Shown here: piece by piece, positions 32,026 through 40,719 of the stretch | How the letters are laid out: every line of letters begins with the position of its first letter | How positions within the stretch are numbered: position 1 is the first letter of the stretch | From: Streptomyces werraensis | GTDB taxonomy: Bacteria; Actinomycetota; Actinomycetes; Streptomycetales; Streptomycetaceae | Length of the DNA: 64,000 nucleotides | NCBI GenBank assembly: GCA_014656175.1 | Contig: BNBX01000011.1 | Location: 187,504-251,503 of the forward strand | Reading direction: 5' to 3' | Notes under the pieces: generated by a model | Told to the model about the DNA's origin: nothing | What the model saw: the letters and a program-made list of their open reading frames with translations, nothing else | Database searches by the model: none | Program-made: the position numbers and the translations under genes

Positions 32026-32221
32026 ACTGGGGAAAACGAAACGCCCCGGGCGCAGGCGCACGGGGCGAAGCTCGACCGGGTCTCCGCGCCTCGCGGCGGC
32101 GGCCTTCCGGGAACTCTTCCACTGTCACCTGCGCGGGTCGTCCGCAGTTCAGCGGATCCTTCGGCCACCGCACCCTCTTACGAGCGCACGGCAACGACCA
32201 GCGGTCTTTGGCTTCCTCGGA

Positions 32222-32251
32222 AGAGTACGTGACCGTATCGGCGTCAGGCAA
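32222..32251 (-). promoter_or_regulatory. possible rplJ promoter
   Basis: TTGCCT (32246-32251), 18 bases and TACTCT (32222-32227) on the minus strand would give a leader of about 240 bases before rplJ, covering the hairpins described above. The match is moderate. Confidence 0.4.
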
Positions 32252-32262
32252 ATCGGCCGATC

Positions 32263-32302
32263 GGGGGCTCCCGGCGCACGGCGTGAGGCGCCGGGAGCCC
32301 CC
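32263..32302 (-). terminator. terminator of the lipoprotein gene
   Basis: A perfect 15-bp GC-rich stem (32263-32277 with 32288-32302) and 10-base loop begin 9 bases after the lipoprotein stop and separate it from the rplJL unit. Confidence 0.85.
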
Positions 32303-32311
32303 GCCGGGGGG

Positions 32312-33250
32312 CTAGGCCGCGGAGCCGGCGCCCAGCGACTCCAGCTCCTTCATCAGCTCCATGAAGTCGAAGGTCTCACCGGCCGGCGGGGCCTGGACCT
32401 CGGCCTTGGCGCCGTAGTCCGAGTAGTGGGCGGTCATCTTCATCGTGCCCTGGGCCGTGGTCATGCCGACGACCATCTTGGCCGGGTAGTCGTCCTCGTC
32501 GACCCAGACCTCGGTGTCGTAGCCCTTCAGGCCCGTCTTCTTCATGTTGGCGACGAGCTGCTCGCGCTCCGCCTCGGAGAACATGCCCTCGAGCGCCTTG
32601 TTGGCGTCGACCATCTCCTCGATGGTGAGCGTGCCCTTGTAGTGCTCGGTCTGGACGCCGTCGACCTTCTCCGGACCCACGTGCTTCAGGTTCGGCGAGC
32701 CCAGCAGCAGGGCGAGCTGCTGCGCCGGGTCCTGGTTCATGTTCTCCAGGCCGCCGGCCATCTGCTTCTGGACCTCCGGGTCGCCGGACGCGTCGGCGAC
32801 GGCCTTGAAGTCCATCTTCATCCAGCGCTTGCCGTCCATCTGCGCGGCCTGCTCGGCGCCCATGTCCATGTACATGACGCCGTCCACCATGATCATGCGG
32901 GTCTGCTGGGGGCCGTCCGGGGCGCCCGCCGTGAGGGCGGACCCCTTCATGGTGACGTCCAGGACCGCCGGGTCCCACCCCTGGACCCCGGACATCTCCA
33001 TGGTGCCGCCGCCCTCGAGCCCGGCCGGCATGGTCATCGTCATCCGGACCTTCGAGGACTTGGCCTCCGAGGTCTTCTCGAAGGCGGCCTGGAGGACCTC
33101 GGCCGCCTCGTTCTGCGTCTGCGCCGCGGAGCCGGACGTGTCCGCCGACTTCTTGCCGCCCCCGTCCCCGTCCTGGCATCCCGCGAGGCCCACGACGACC
33201 GCAGCGGCCGTCAGACTGACACCCGCGCGCTTCCATGCGGCCATGGCCAT
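32312..33250 (-). CDS. LppX/LprG-like secreted lipoprotein
   Basis: A 312-residue lipoprotein. The N-terminus has a positive start, a hydrophobic stretch and the lipobox 'VGLAGC' with the lipidated Cys near residue 25. A Gly/Ser/Lys linker follows, then a beta-rich domain ('MIMVDGVMYMDMG', 'HYKGTLTIEEMVDANKA', 'VWVDEDDYPAKMVVGM') reminiscent of mycobacterial LppX/LprG, which carry lipids in a hydrophobic pocket. It is very Met-rich. It has its own terminator and lies between the L1/L11 and L10/L12 transcription units. Function inferred only by fold resemblance. Confidence 0.75.
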   Translation of the reverse strand: MAMAAWKRAGVSLTAAAVVVGLAGCQDGDGGGKKSADTSGSAAQTQNEAAEVLQAAFEKTSEAKSSKVRMTMTMPAGLEGGGTMEMSGVQGWDPAVLDVTMKGSALTAGAPDGPQQTRMIMVDGVMYMDMGAEQAAQMDGKRWMKMDFKAVADASGDPEVQKQMAGGLENMNQDPAQQLALLLGSPNLKHVGPEKVDGVQTEHYKGTLTIEEMVDANKALEGMFSEAEREQLVANMKKTGLKGYDTEVWVDEDDYPAKMVVGMTTAQGTMKMTAHYSDYGAKAEVQAPPAGETFDFMELMKELESLGAGSAA

Positions 33251-33336
33251 GACTTCCCACCCCTGATTGTTTCTCTGTGCTGCGTGTGTGATTGCTGTGA
33301 ACCGTAACCCACCGCGCCGACACAGGCGTACGAAAA

Positions 33337-33375
33337 AACCCGTCCCCGCGCCCGAGTTGGGCGCGAGGACGGGTT
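33337..33375 (-). terminator. rplKA terminator
   Basis: A 17-base arm at 33337-33353 pairs with 33359-33375 (one mismatch) around a 5-base loop. On the minus strand it is followed directly by TTTTTTCG, a textbook intrinsic terminator, rare in being U-rich in this genome. Confidence 0.92.
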
Positions 33376-33418
33376 CTTCACGCGTGCGCGAGTCCGGCCG
33401 TCGGCCGGCTCACCCGGC

Positions 33419-34144
33419 TCAGACGGCGGCCGGGTCCTCCTCGACGAGGAGGTTGCGGGTGCGGTTCGGGTCGAGCGGGATGCCCGGGCCCATCGTGGTG
33501 CTGAGGGCGGCCTTCTTGATGTAGCGGCCCTTGGCGGCGGACGGCTTCAGACGGAGGATCTCCTCCAGGGCCGCGCCGTAGTTCTCCACCAGCTTGGTGT
33601 CGTCGAAGGACGTCTTGCCGATGATGAAGTGCAGGTTCGCGTGCTTGTCGACACGGAACTCGATCTTGCCGCCCTTGATGTCGTTGACAGCCTTGGCGAC
33701 GTCCGGGGTCACGGTGCCGGTCTTGGGGTTCGGCATCAGACCACGGGGACCGAGCACGCGGCCGAGGCGGCCGACCTTGCCCATGAGGTCCGGGGTGGCG
33801 ACGACGGCGTCGAAGTCCAGACGGCCCTTCGACACCTCGTCGATCAGCTCGTCGGCGCCGACGATGTCGGCGCCCGCGGCACGCGCGGCCTCGGCACGGT
33901 CACCGGTCGCGAAGACCAGGACCCGGGCGGTCTTACCGGTGCCGTGCGGGAGGTTCACGGTGCCACGGACCATCTGGTCGGCCTTGCGCGGGTCGACACC
34001 CAGACGGAAGGCGACCTCGACGGTGCCGTCGAACTTGGTCGTGGACGTCTCCTTGGCGAGACGGACGGCCTCGAGCGGGGCGTACAGCTTCTCCCGGTCG
34101 ATCTTGGCGTCCGCAGCGCGGAGAGACTTGCTGCGCTTGCTCAC
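33419..34144 (-). CDS. rplA: 50S ribosomal protein L1
   Basis: A 241-residue L1 of the E-site stalk. 'TVEVAFRLGVDPRKADQMVRGTV' (in pieces), 'VGRLGRVLGPRGLMPNPKTGTV' and 'GKIEFRVDKHANLHFIIGK' are diagnostic. GTG start at 34144 with AGGAG upstream. It follows rplK by 84 bases. The C-terminus 'NRTRNLLVEEDPAAV' is usual for Streptomyces. Confidence 0.97.
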   Translation of the reverse strand: MSKRSKSLRAADAKIDREKLYAPLEAVRLAKETSTTKFDGTVEVAFRLGVDPRKADQMVRGTVNLPHGTGKTARVLVFATGDRAEAARAAGADIVGADELIDEVSKGRLDFDAVVATPDLMGKVGRLGRVLGPRGLMPNPKTGTVTPDVAKAVNDIKGGKIEFRVDKHANLHFIIGKTSFDDTKLVENYGAALEEILRLKPSAAKGRYIKKAALSTTMGPGIPLDPNRTRNLLVEEDPAAV

Positions 34145-34228
34145 TGAAAGCTCCTGTGCGTTCGAGGAGTCGTGGTCCGGGCCGAGCAGGCCCTGCCACT
34201 ACTGCGTTGGCTTACGGGGGGGTGGAGG

Positions 34229-34663
34229 TCAGCCCTCGACCGTGACGCCCATGGAACGGGCGGTGCCGGCGATGATCTTCTCGGCGGCGTCCAGGTCGTT
34301 GGCGTTGAGGTCGGGCATCTTGGTGGTGGCGATCTCACGGACCTGCTCGCGGGTGATCTTCGCGACCTTGGTCTTGTGCGGCTCGCCGGAGCCCTTCTCC
34401 ACGCCCGCGGCCTTGAGGATCATCTTCGCGGCCGGCGGGGTCTTCGTGATGAAGGTGAAGGAACGGTCCTCGTAGACCGTGATCTCCACCGGGATGACCC
34501 AGCCGCGCTGCGACTCGGTCGCGGCGTTGTAGGCCTTGCAGAACTCCATGATGTTCACGCCGTGCTGACCCAGCGCGGGGCCGACCGGCGGGGCCGGGTT
34601 CGCGGCACCGGCCTGGATCTGGAGCTTGATGAGCCCCGTGACCTTCTTCTTCTTGGGAGGCAT
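34229..34663 (-). CDS. rplK: 50S ribosomal protein L11
   Basis: A 144-residue L11 of the GTPase-associated centre. The N-terminal 'PAPPVGPALGQHGVNIMEFCK' has the usual prolines targeted in thiostrepton resistance, all wild type. The C-terminal rRNA-binding domain is present ('TKTPPAAKMILKAAG'). ATG 34663 follows GAAAGGACC. It lies after the nusG terminator, so it likely has its own promoter in 34664-34762. Confidence 0.97.
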   Translation of the reverse strand: MPPKKKKVTGLIKLQIQAGAANPAPPVGPALGQHGVNIMEFCKAYNAATESQRGWVIPVEITVYEDRSFTFITKTPPAAKMILKAAGVEKGSGEPHKTKVAKITREQVREIATTKMPDLNANDLDAAEKIIAGTARSMGVTVEG

Positions 34664-34762
34664 GGCTCTCCGGGTCCTTTCGAATTCGGGTCCTGCCCGG
34701 GTCCCGGAAAGCTCCGGAACGCAGGCATACCGCACAACGATAACGGGTATGGATGCGCGGCC

Positions 34763-34809
34763 AAAAACCGAGCAGGTCAGACAAACGCGCGAGCGTTCGC
34801 CTGACCTGC
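34763..34809 (-). terminator. nusG terminator
   Basis: A 16-bp stem (34772-34787 with 34794-34809, two wobbles in RNA) and 6-base loop start 32 bases after the nusG stop and are followed by CGGTTTTTGG. It separates secE-nusG from rplK-rplA. The downstream TTGGCC with TATCGT 16 bases further could be the rplK promoter, but this is weak. Confidence 0.85.
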
Positions 34810-34840
34810 GCGGAAGCTGTGAATCAGCCGGTCCAGAAGG

Positions 34841-35671
34841 CTAGTTCTTCTGGATCTGGTCGAAGGAGAGCTCGACCGGCGTCTCGCGGCCGAAGATCTC
34901 CACCAGGCCCTTGACCTTCTTGGAGTCCGGGTTGATCTCGTTGATGGTCGCCTGCAGCGTGGCGAACGGGCCGTCGGTGACGGTGACCGAGTCGCCGACC
35001 TCGAAGTCCAGCACCTGGACCTCGACCTTGCGCTGCGGAGCCGGCTTGCCCTCGGCCTCGGCGGCCTCGCGGGCGGCCTTCTCCTCGGCCTCCGGGGCGA
35101 GCATCTTGACGATCTCGTCCAGCGTCAGCGGGTACGGGTCGTAGGCGTTGCCCACGAAGCCGGTGACACCCGGGGTGTTGCGGACGACGCCCCAGGACTC
35201 GTTCGTCAGGTCCATACGGACCAGGACGTAGCCCGGGAGCTTGTTCTGCTTGATCGTCTTGCGGTCGCCGTTCTTGATCTGGACGACCTCTTCCTGCGGC
35301 ACCTCGGCCTGGAAGATGTAGTCCTCGACGTTGAGCGAGACGGCGCGCTGCTCGAGGTTGGTCTTCACGCGGTTCTCGTAGCCCGCGTAGGTGTGGATGA
35401 CGTACCACTCGCCGGGCAGGGACCGCAGTTCCTCGCGGAGCTTCTCGACCGGGTCGCGGTCGTCCTCCGGCTCGGCCTCGGCCTCTTCCTCCGCGGCCTC
35501 GGCGGACTCCTCGTCCGCGGCCTCGGCGTCGGTGGTGTCGGCAGCCTCGGCCTCGGCGGAGGCCTCGGTGTCCTCGACGTCCGCGCCCTCGACGGCGGCG
35601 AGCGCGTCCTCGGCGGACTCGGCCCCTTCGCCGTAAGGCTCGACGGCGTCGTTCACGTTCGGGTCAGACAC
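34841..35671 (-). CDS. nusG: transcription elongation/antitermination factor NusG
   Basis: A 276-residue NusG from GTG 35671. The first about 80 residues are a very acidic, Ala/Glu-rich extension that is common in Streptomyces NusG and absent in E. coli. It is followed by the NGN domain ('GEWYVIHTYAGYENRVKTNLEQR', 'NKLPGYVLVRMDLTNESWGVVRN', in pieces) and the KOW domain ('VGDSVTVTDGPFATLQATI'). It binds RNA polymerase and couples it with the ribosome or Rho. It follows secE closely. Confidence 0.96.
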   Translation of the reverse strand: MSDPNVNDAVEPYGEGAESAEDALAAVEGADVEDTEASAEAEAADTTDAEAADEESAEAAEEEAEAEPEDDRDPVEKLREELRSLPGEWYVIHTYAGYENRVKTNLEQRAVSLNVEDYIFQAEVPQEEVVQIKNGDRKTIKQNKLPGYVLVRMDLTNESWGVVRNTPGVTGFVGNAYDPYPLTLDEIVKMLAPEAEEKAAREAAEAEGKPAPQRKVEVQVLDFEVGDSVTVTDGPFATLQATINEINPDSKKVKGLVEIFGRETPVELSFDQIQKN

Positions 35672-35751
35672 GGTGGCTGCTTCTTCCTGGATACATAGGG
35701 GTGGAACATGCGAAAGGAGCGCCGGGTACCTCGGCGCTCTTCGCTCGGGGA

Positions 35752-36021
35752 TCAGCCGAAGACGTACTTGGCGGCGTTGCTGAGGCCATAGTCGATCAGT
35801 GTCACCAGGCCGATCATCAGGACCACGAAGACGATGACCGCGGCCGTGTACGACGTCAGCTGGTTGCGAGTGGGCCAGACGACCTTGCGGAGTTCCGCGA
35901 TGATCTGGCGGTAGAAGAGCGCCAGACGCTTCAGGGGGCCCTTCTTGGCACGCTTGCCGCCCTTGCGGGGCTTCTGCTCCTGGGCATCAGGCATGTCGAT
36001 GGAGCCCACGGCGTCCGTCAC
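35752..36021 (-). CDS. secE: preprotein translocase subunit SecE
   Basis: An 89-residue SecE. A cytoplasmic amphipathic helix ('RLALFYRQIIAELRKVVWPTRNQL') is followed by a single membrane segment near residues 58-80 ('YTAAVIVFVVLMIGLVTLID'). It stabilises SecY in the export channel. GTG start at 36021. The order tRNA-Trp-secE-nusG is conserved in actinobacteria. Confidence 0.95.
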   Translation of the reverse strand: MTDAVGSIDMPDAQEQKPRKGGKRAKKGPLKRLALFYRQIIAELRKVVWPTRNQLTSYTAAVIVFVVLMIGLVTLIDYGLSNAAKYVFG

Positions 36022-36129
36022 TCGTCCTCACCTGATTCCGGGTCGTGGCCGTGCCGCGCCCGGTCTGAGCCGCACGGCGGTGCATTGCTGTACGTACATG
36101 CGCACACATCCTGGCGAAGGTGTGTGTAG

Positions 36130-36202
36130 CAGGGCCGGAGGGACTTGAACCCCCAACCGCTGGTTTTGGAGACCAGTGCTCTACCAATTGAGCTACGACC
36201 CT
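36130..36202 (-). tRNA. tRNA-Trp (CCA)
   Basis: A 73-base cloverleaf on the minus strand: acceptor AGGGTCG paired with CGGCCCT, D-loop AGCTCAATTGGTAGAGC, anticodon arm CTGGT-CTCCAAA-ACCAG with anticodon CCA, and T-arm GGGGGTTCAAGTCCCTC. The terminal CCA is not encoded. Confidence 0.97.
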
Positions 36203-36486
36203 TTGTGCGTCCCCCAACGTACCGCATCCGGCCGGATGCTTGGTGTGCACCGGCTGAGCGCGGACCGCTGAAGGCCAACGAGGTGAGAGTGTACGTGTTC
36301 CTGGGCCGGGCGTCGAACAGAAAGCGCCTGGGAGGGGGCGCACCGGCCACGGGAAGGCCGGTGATCGTCCTGGCCACGCGGCCCGCGGACGCGCGATGCG
36401 GACTGGTGTTCCACCCTTTGCCCGGTGTTGTTCAGTCCGTGAAACCGCTGTGCCGAGTGTGTTTCGTGTCTGGAACGATGGGCCTC

Positions 36487-37713
36487 ATGAGCGCTGCAAC
36501 CCCTCCCACCGAGCGCCGGGTCTCCGCCCGAGTCGGCGCGATCTCCGAGTCCGCCACCCTCGCCGTGGACGCCAAGGCCAAGGCCCTCAAGGCCGCCGGG
36601 CGACCGGTGATCGGCTTCGGCGCCGGTGAGCCCGACTTCCCGACGCCGGACTACATCGTCGAGGCCGCGATCGAGGCCTGCAAGAACCCGAAGTACCACC
36701 GGTACACCCCGGCCGGCGGCCTGCCGGAGCTGAAGCAGGCGATCGCCGCCAAGACGCTGCGCGACTCCGGCTACGAGGTCGACCCGGCCCAGATCCTGGT
36801 CACCAACGGCGGCAAGCAGGCCATCTACGAGGCCTTCGCCGCGATCCTCGACCCGGGCGACGAGGTCATCGTCCCGGCGCCGTACTGGACGACGTACCCC
36901 GAGTCGATCCGGCTGGCGGGCGGTGTCCCGGTCGAGGTCGTCGCCGACGAGACCACCGGCTACCGGGTGAGCGTGGAGCAGCTGGAGGCGGCCCGCACGG
37001 AGAACACCAAGGTTCTGCTGTTCGTCTCGCCCTCCAACCCGACCGGCGCCGTCTACAGCCGCGAGCAGATCGAGGAGGTCGGCCGCTGGGCCGCCGAGAG
37101 GGGCCTGTGGGTCCTCACGGACGAGATCTACGAGCACCTGGTCTACGGGGACGCCGAGTTCCACTCCCTGCCGGTGGTCGTGCCGGAGCTGGCCGACAAG
37201 TGCATCGTGGTCAACGGCGTCGCCAAGACGTACGCCATGACCGGCTGGCGGGTCGGGTGGGTCATCGGCCCGAAGGACGTCGTGAAGGCCGCGACCAACC
37301 TCCAGTCGCACGCCACGTCGAACGTGTCGAACGTCGCGCAGGCCGCCGCCCTCGCCGCCGTCTCCGGAGACCTGGACGCGGTCGCGGCGATGCGTGAGGC
37401 GTTCGACCGCCGGCGCAAGACCATCGTGCGGATGCTCAACGAGATCGACGGCGTGGTCTGCCCCGAGCCCGAGGGCGCGTTCTACGCCTACCCGTCGGTC
37501 AAGGCGCTGGTCGGCAAGGAGATCCGCGGCAGGCGCCCGCAGAACACGGTCGAGCTGGCCGCGCTGATCCTGGAGGAGGCCGAGGTCGCGGTGGTCCCCG
37601 GTGAGGCGTTCGGCACACCGGGCTATCTGCGGCTGTCCTACGCGCTGGGCGACGAGGACCTCGTCGAGGGCGTGAGCCGCATCCAGAAGCTGCTGGCGGA
37701 GGCGCGGGACTGA
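36487..37713 (+). CDS. aspC: pyridoxal-phosphate aspartate aminotransferase
   Basis: A 408-residue class I aminotransferase moving the amino group between aspartate and 2-oxoglutarate. The PLP-lysine is in 'NGVAKTYAMTGWRVGW'. 'GAGEPDFPTPDYI' near the start, 'VSPSNPTGAVY', 'TDEIYEHLVY' and the carboxylate-binding Arg in 'PGYLRLSYAL' are all present. I chose ATG 36487, the conserved 'MSAATPPTERRVSARVGAIS' start; an ATG three codons upstream is possible. It is monocistronic with a strong terminator. Confidence 0.93.
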   Translation: MSAATPPTERRVSARVGAISESATLAVDAKAKALKAAGRPVIGFGAGEPDFPTPDYIVEAAIEACKNPKYHRYTPAGGLPELKQAIAAKTLRDSGYEVDPAQILVTNGGKQAIYEAFAAILDPGDEVIVPAPYWTTYPESIRLAGGVPVEVVADETTGYRVSVEQLEAARTENTKVLLFVSPSNPTGAVYSREQIEEVGRWAAERGLWVLTDEIYEHLVYGDAEFHSLPVVVPELADKCIVVNGVAKTYAMTGWRVGWVIGPKDVVKAATNLQSHATSNVSNVAQAAALAAVSGDLDAVAAMREAFDRRRKTIVRMLNEIDGVVCPEPEGAFYAYPSVKALVGKEIRGRRPQNTVELAALILEEAEVAVVPGEAFGTPGYLRLSYALGDEDLVEGVSRIQKLLAEARD

Positions 37714-37733
37714 CGTCCCTTCCGCTCCGCTCC

Positions 37734-37764
37734 GGGGGCGCCCAGGACTGTCCTGGGCGCCCCC
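37734..37764 (+). terminator. aspC terminator
   Basis: A perfect 14-bp stem (37734-37747 with 37751-37764) with a 3-base loop, 20 bases after the aspC stop. Confidence 0.85.
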
Positions 37765-37839
37765 GTTCGTCTGTGCGAGCAAGACCACGTCCGGGGAAAG
37801 CGCTACCGGGAGTGCCGTGACGTGCGGCAGGATCGGCGG

Positions 37840-38880
37840 ATGGAGCGTGTACGTGATGTCTCTGAGCTGCCGAAGGCCCATCTGCATCTGCACTTCACCG
37901 GGTCGATGCGGCCCAGCACCCTGCTGGAACTGGCCGACAAGTACGGGGTGCGACTCCCCGAGGCGCTGACCGACGCCCTGACCGGCGGCGAACCGCCCCG
38001 GCTGCGCGCCACGGACGAACGCGGCTGGTTCCGCTTCCAGCGCCTGTACGACGCGGCACGCTCGTGCATCAGATCGGCCGAGGACATCCAGCGTCTGGTG
38101 CGTGAGGCGGCCGAGGAGGACATCCGGGACGGCTCCGGCTGGCTGGAGATCCAGGTCGACCCGACGTCGTACGCGCCCCGGCTGGGCGGGCTGATCCCGG
38201 CGCTGGAGATCATCCTCGACGCCGTGGACTCGGCGTCCCGCGACACCGGGCTCGGGATGCGGGTGCTGGTGGCCGCCAACCGGATGAAGCATCCCCTGGA
38301 CGCCCGCACGCTGGCCCGACTCGCCGTGCGCTACGCCGACCGGGGGATCGTCGGCTTCGGCCTCTCCAACGACGAACGGCGCGGCATGGCCCGCGACTTC
38401 GACCGGGCGTTCGCCATCGCACGCGACGGCGGGCTGCTGTCGGCGCCGCACGGCGGCGAGCTGGCGGGCCCCGCGTCGGTGCGGGACTGCCTGGACGACC
38501 TGGAGGCGCACCGGATCGGCCACGGGGTGCGGGCGGCGGACGACCCGCGGCTGATGAAGCGGCTCGCGGACCGGGGCGTCACCTGCGAGGTGTGCCCGGC
38601 GTCGAACGTCGCCCTCGGCGTCTACGACAAGCTGGAGGACGTGCCGCTGCGCACGCTGTTCGAGGCGGGCGTGCCGATGGCGCTGGGAGCGGACGACCCG
38701 CTGCTGTTCGGCTCCCGGCTGGCGGCGCAGTACGAGATCGCGCGGCGGCACCACGACTTCACCGACGCGGAGCTCGCCGAGCTGGCCCGGCAGTCCGTCC
38801 GGGGCTCGGCGGCGCCGGAGGACGTCAAGGAGAAGCTGCTGTCGGACGTCGACGCCTGGCTGACCGCCCCGGTGGGGTGA
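37840..38880 (+). CDS. adenosine deaminase family protein
   Basis: A 346-residue amidohydrolase. The zinc-ligand motif 'PKAHLHLHFTGSM' is near residue 10, 'SAPHGGELAG' holds the catalytic Glu environment, 'RIGHGVRA' gives the third His and 'MALGADDPLLFG' the catalytic/metal Asp. Most adenosine deaminases have 'HLDG' after the HxH; here it is 'HFTGS', as in the actinobacterial subgroup, so the substrate may be another purine. I start at ATG 37840. Its 3' end overlaps the convergent hypothetical gene by 56 bases. Confidence 0.88.
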   Translation: MERVRDVSELPKAHLHLHFTGSMRPSTLLELADKYGVRLPEALTDALTGGEPPRLRATDERGWFRFQRLYDAARSCIRSAEDIQRLVREAAEEDIRDGSGWLEIQVDPTSYAPRLGGLIPALEIILDAVDSASRDTGLGMRVLVAANRMKHPLDARTLARLAVRYADRGIVGFGLSNDERRGMARDFDRAFAIARDGGLLSAPHGGELAGPASVRDCLDDLEAHRIGHGVRAADDPRLMKRLADRGVTCEVCPASNVALGVYDKLEDVPLRTLFEAGVPMALGADDPLLFGSRLAAQYEIARRHHDFTDAELAELARQSVRGSAAPEDVKEKLLSDVDAWLTAPVG

Positions 38881-39532
38881 AGTGGGTGTAGGGCGGATAC
38901 GGCTTGTAGCAGATCAGGACCTCGTACGGATGTCCCCCGCCCGGCCGCTGGGCGAGGCCCGGAAGGCTCGACACCAGCGCGAGCCGCCCCTGTGCGACGC
39001 CTTTCTGCCGCGGTCCCCAGCCGGCCGCGAAGGCACAGGACATGGCCGCCTCCGCGAAGACGTCCCGGCTGCCGAAGAGGAAGAGGGTGCGGGCGTGCAG
39101 GGCGTGCCGCAGCTCGTCACGGCAGCCGGGGCGCGCGGCGTGCTCGCGCCAGGCGGCCCCGTCACGGCCGGTGCGCGCCTCGTCGGTCCGCACGGTCAGG
39201 GGCGTGCCTGGTCCCGGCGTGCGGCGCAGGCGCGGCCACACGCTCGGGCGCAGTCCGTAGGAGTGGTGGGCCAGGACGAGGTCCACCCGCTCCCCCCGGC
39301 CCTCGTCGGGCGGGACCGCGTCGCGCAGCGGCACGTGGACGACGGTGTGACGGGAGTACGCGGCGAAGGAGAACAGACCGGCGAGGCGGTTCAGTCCGTC
39401 GTGGTCGCCGAGGAGCAGGCCGATGGGCTCGGGGGCGAACAGTGACGTGTGGCGCAGCGGCCGGAGCGGCTGGACGACACGGTGTTCGTGCGGACCCGTG
39501 CGGGGGCGGTGCTGGAGCAGTCTCAGCTGCAT
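38825..39532 (-). CDS. hypothetical protein
   Basis: A 235-residue protein with uneven composition. The middle ('FSFAAYSRHTVVHVPLRDAVPP', 'DLVLAHHSYGLRPSVWPRL', 'LFLFGSRDVFAEAAMSCAFAAGWG') looks like a genuine folded protein, and I recall a conserved Streptomyces hypothetical at this spot between the deaminase and murB. No known domain is recognised. The last 18 codons overlap the deaminase gene on the other strand, so the true stop region is unusual. Confidence 0.6.
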   Translation of the reverse strand: MQLRLLQHRPRTGPHEHRVVQPLRPLRHTSLFAPEPIGLLLGDHDGLNRLAGLFSFAAYSRHTVVHVPLRDAVPPDEGRGERVDLVLAHHSYGLRPSVWPRLRRTPGPGTPLTVRTDEARTGRDGAAWREHAARPGCRDELRHALHARTLFLFGSRDVFAEAAMSCAFAAGWGPRQKGVAQGRLALVSSLPGLAQRPGGGHPYEVLICYKPYPPYTHFTPPGRSARRRRPTAASP

Positions 39533-39594
39533 GCGGGGAGCCTCACCCGCCCATGATCACGGCGGGGTGAGCCCCTCGGCAACGGAGTTCGCGG

Positions 39595-40650
39595 CTACAG
39601 GCCGACGCCGACCATGACCGGCTCGTTCACCAGGGTGATCCCGAAGGCGTCCCGGACGCCCGCCACGACCTCGCGGGCCAGCGCCAGCAGGTCCTCCGTG
39701 GTGGCGTCGCCGCGGTTGGTGAGGGCGAGGGTGTGCTTGGTGGAGATGCGGGCGGGCCCGCTGCCGTACCCCTTGGTGAAGCCGGCCTTGTCGATCAGCC
39801 AGGCGGCGGAGGTCTTGGTGAGCCCGTCCCCCGCGGGGTAGGCGGGCGGCTCCACGCCGTCCCCCAACCGCTCCCGCACACGCGTACGGAATGCGGCGAA
39901 CGTCTCGTCGTCGAGGATCGGGTTGGTGAAGAAGGAGCCGGCCGACCAGGTGTCGTGGTCCTCCGGGTCCAGCACCATGCCCTTGCCGGCCCGGAGCTTC
40001 AGCACCGTGTCCCGGGCGGTGGCCAGCGGCACCCGCTCGCCGGGCGCGACGCCGAGCACGCGGGCGGTCTCGGCGTACCTGACCGGGCCGGACATGCCGC
40101 CGGCGTCCTCCAGCCGGAAGCGGACGCGCAGGACGACGTACCGCTCGGGGGCGGCCTTGAAGCGGCTGTGCCGGTAGGAGAAGGCGCACTCCTCGTTGGA
40201 GAGGGTGACGGTCTCGCCGGAGCGCCGGTCGTAGGCGACGACCTCGGTGATCGTCGAGGCGACCTCCTGGCCGTAGGCGCCGACGTTCTGGATGGGGGTG
40301 GCGCCGGCGGAGCCGGGGATGCCGGCCAGGCACTCGATGCCGGCGAGTCCGGCCTCGACGACGGCGGCGACCGCGTCGGTCCACACCTCGCCGGCGGCCA
40401 GTTCGAGGTCGGTGCCGTCGAGGGTGACGCCCTTGGTGGCGACGACGAGCGCGGTGCCGTCGAAGCCCTTGTCGCCGATGACCAGGTTGGAGCCGCCGCC
40501 GATGACCAGCAGCGGGGTGCCCGCGGCGTCGGCCTCTCGGACGGCGGCGATCACCTCGTCGTCGGTGGTCGCGGTGACCAGCCGGGTGGCGGGGCCGCCC
40601 AGCCGGAAGGTGGTCAGCGGGGCGAGGGGGGCGTCGTGGAGTTCCTGCAC
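39595..40650 (-). CDS. murB: UDP-N-acetylenolpyruvoylglucosamine reductase
   Basis: A 351-residue FAD enzyme reducing UDP-GlcNAc-enolpyruvate to UDP-MurNAc in peptidoglycan synthesis. FAD-binding 'VIGGGSNLVIGD', 'GIPGSAGATPIQNVGAYGQE', the Tyr/Arg pair in 'FSYRHSRFK', the catalytic Ser in 'SAGSFFTNPI' and the terminal Glu in 'NEPVMVG' are all visible. GTG start at 40650. Type I MurB length. It is followed downstream only by unrelated convergent genes. Confidence 0.96.
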   Translation of the reverse strand: MQELHDAPLAPLTTFRLGGPATRLVTATTDDEVIAAVREADAAGTPLLVIGGGSNLVIGDKGFDGTALVVATKGVTLDGTDLELAAGEVWTDAVAAVVEAGLAGIECLAGIPGSAGATPIQNVGAYGQEVASTITEVVAYDRRSGETVTLSNEECAFSYRHSRFKAAPERYVVLRVRFRLEDAGGMSGPVRYAETARVLGVAPGERVPLATARDTVLKLRAGKGMVLDPEDHDTWSAGSFFTNPILDDETFAAFRTRVRERLGDGVEPPAYPAGDGLTKTSAAWLIDKAGFTKGYGSGPARISTKHTLALTNRGDATTEDLLALAREVVAGVRDAFGITLVNEPVMVGVGL

Positions 40651-40719
40651 GGGCTCAAGACTACGAGACGGCGCCGCCGCCCCCGCTCCCGCTGCCGCGG
40701 CTCCGGGCCGGGCTCGGAC

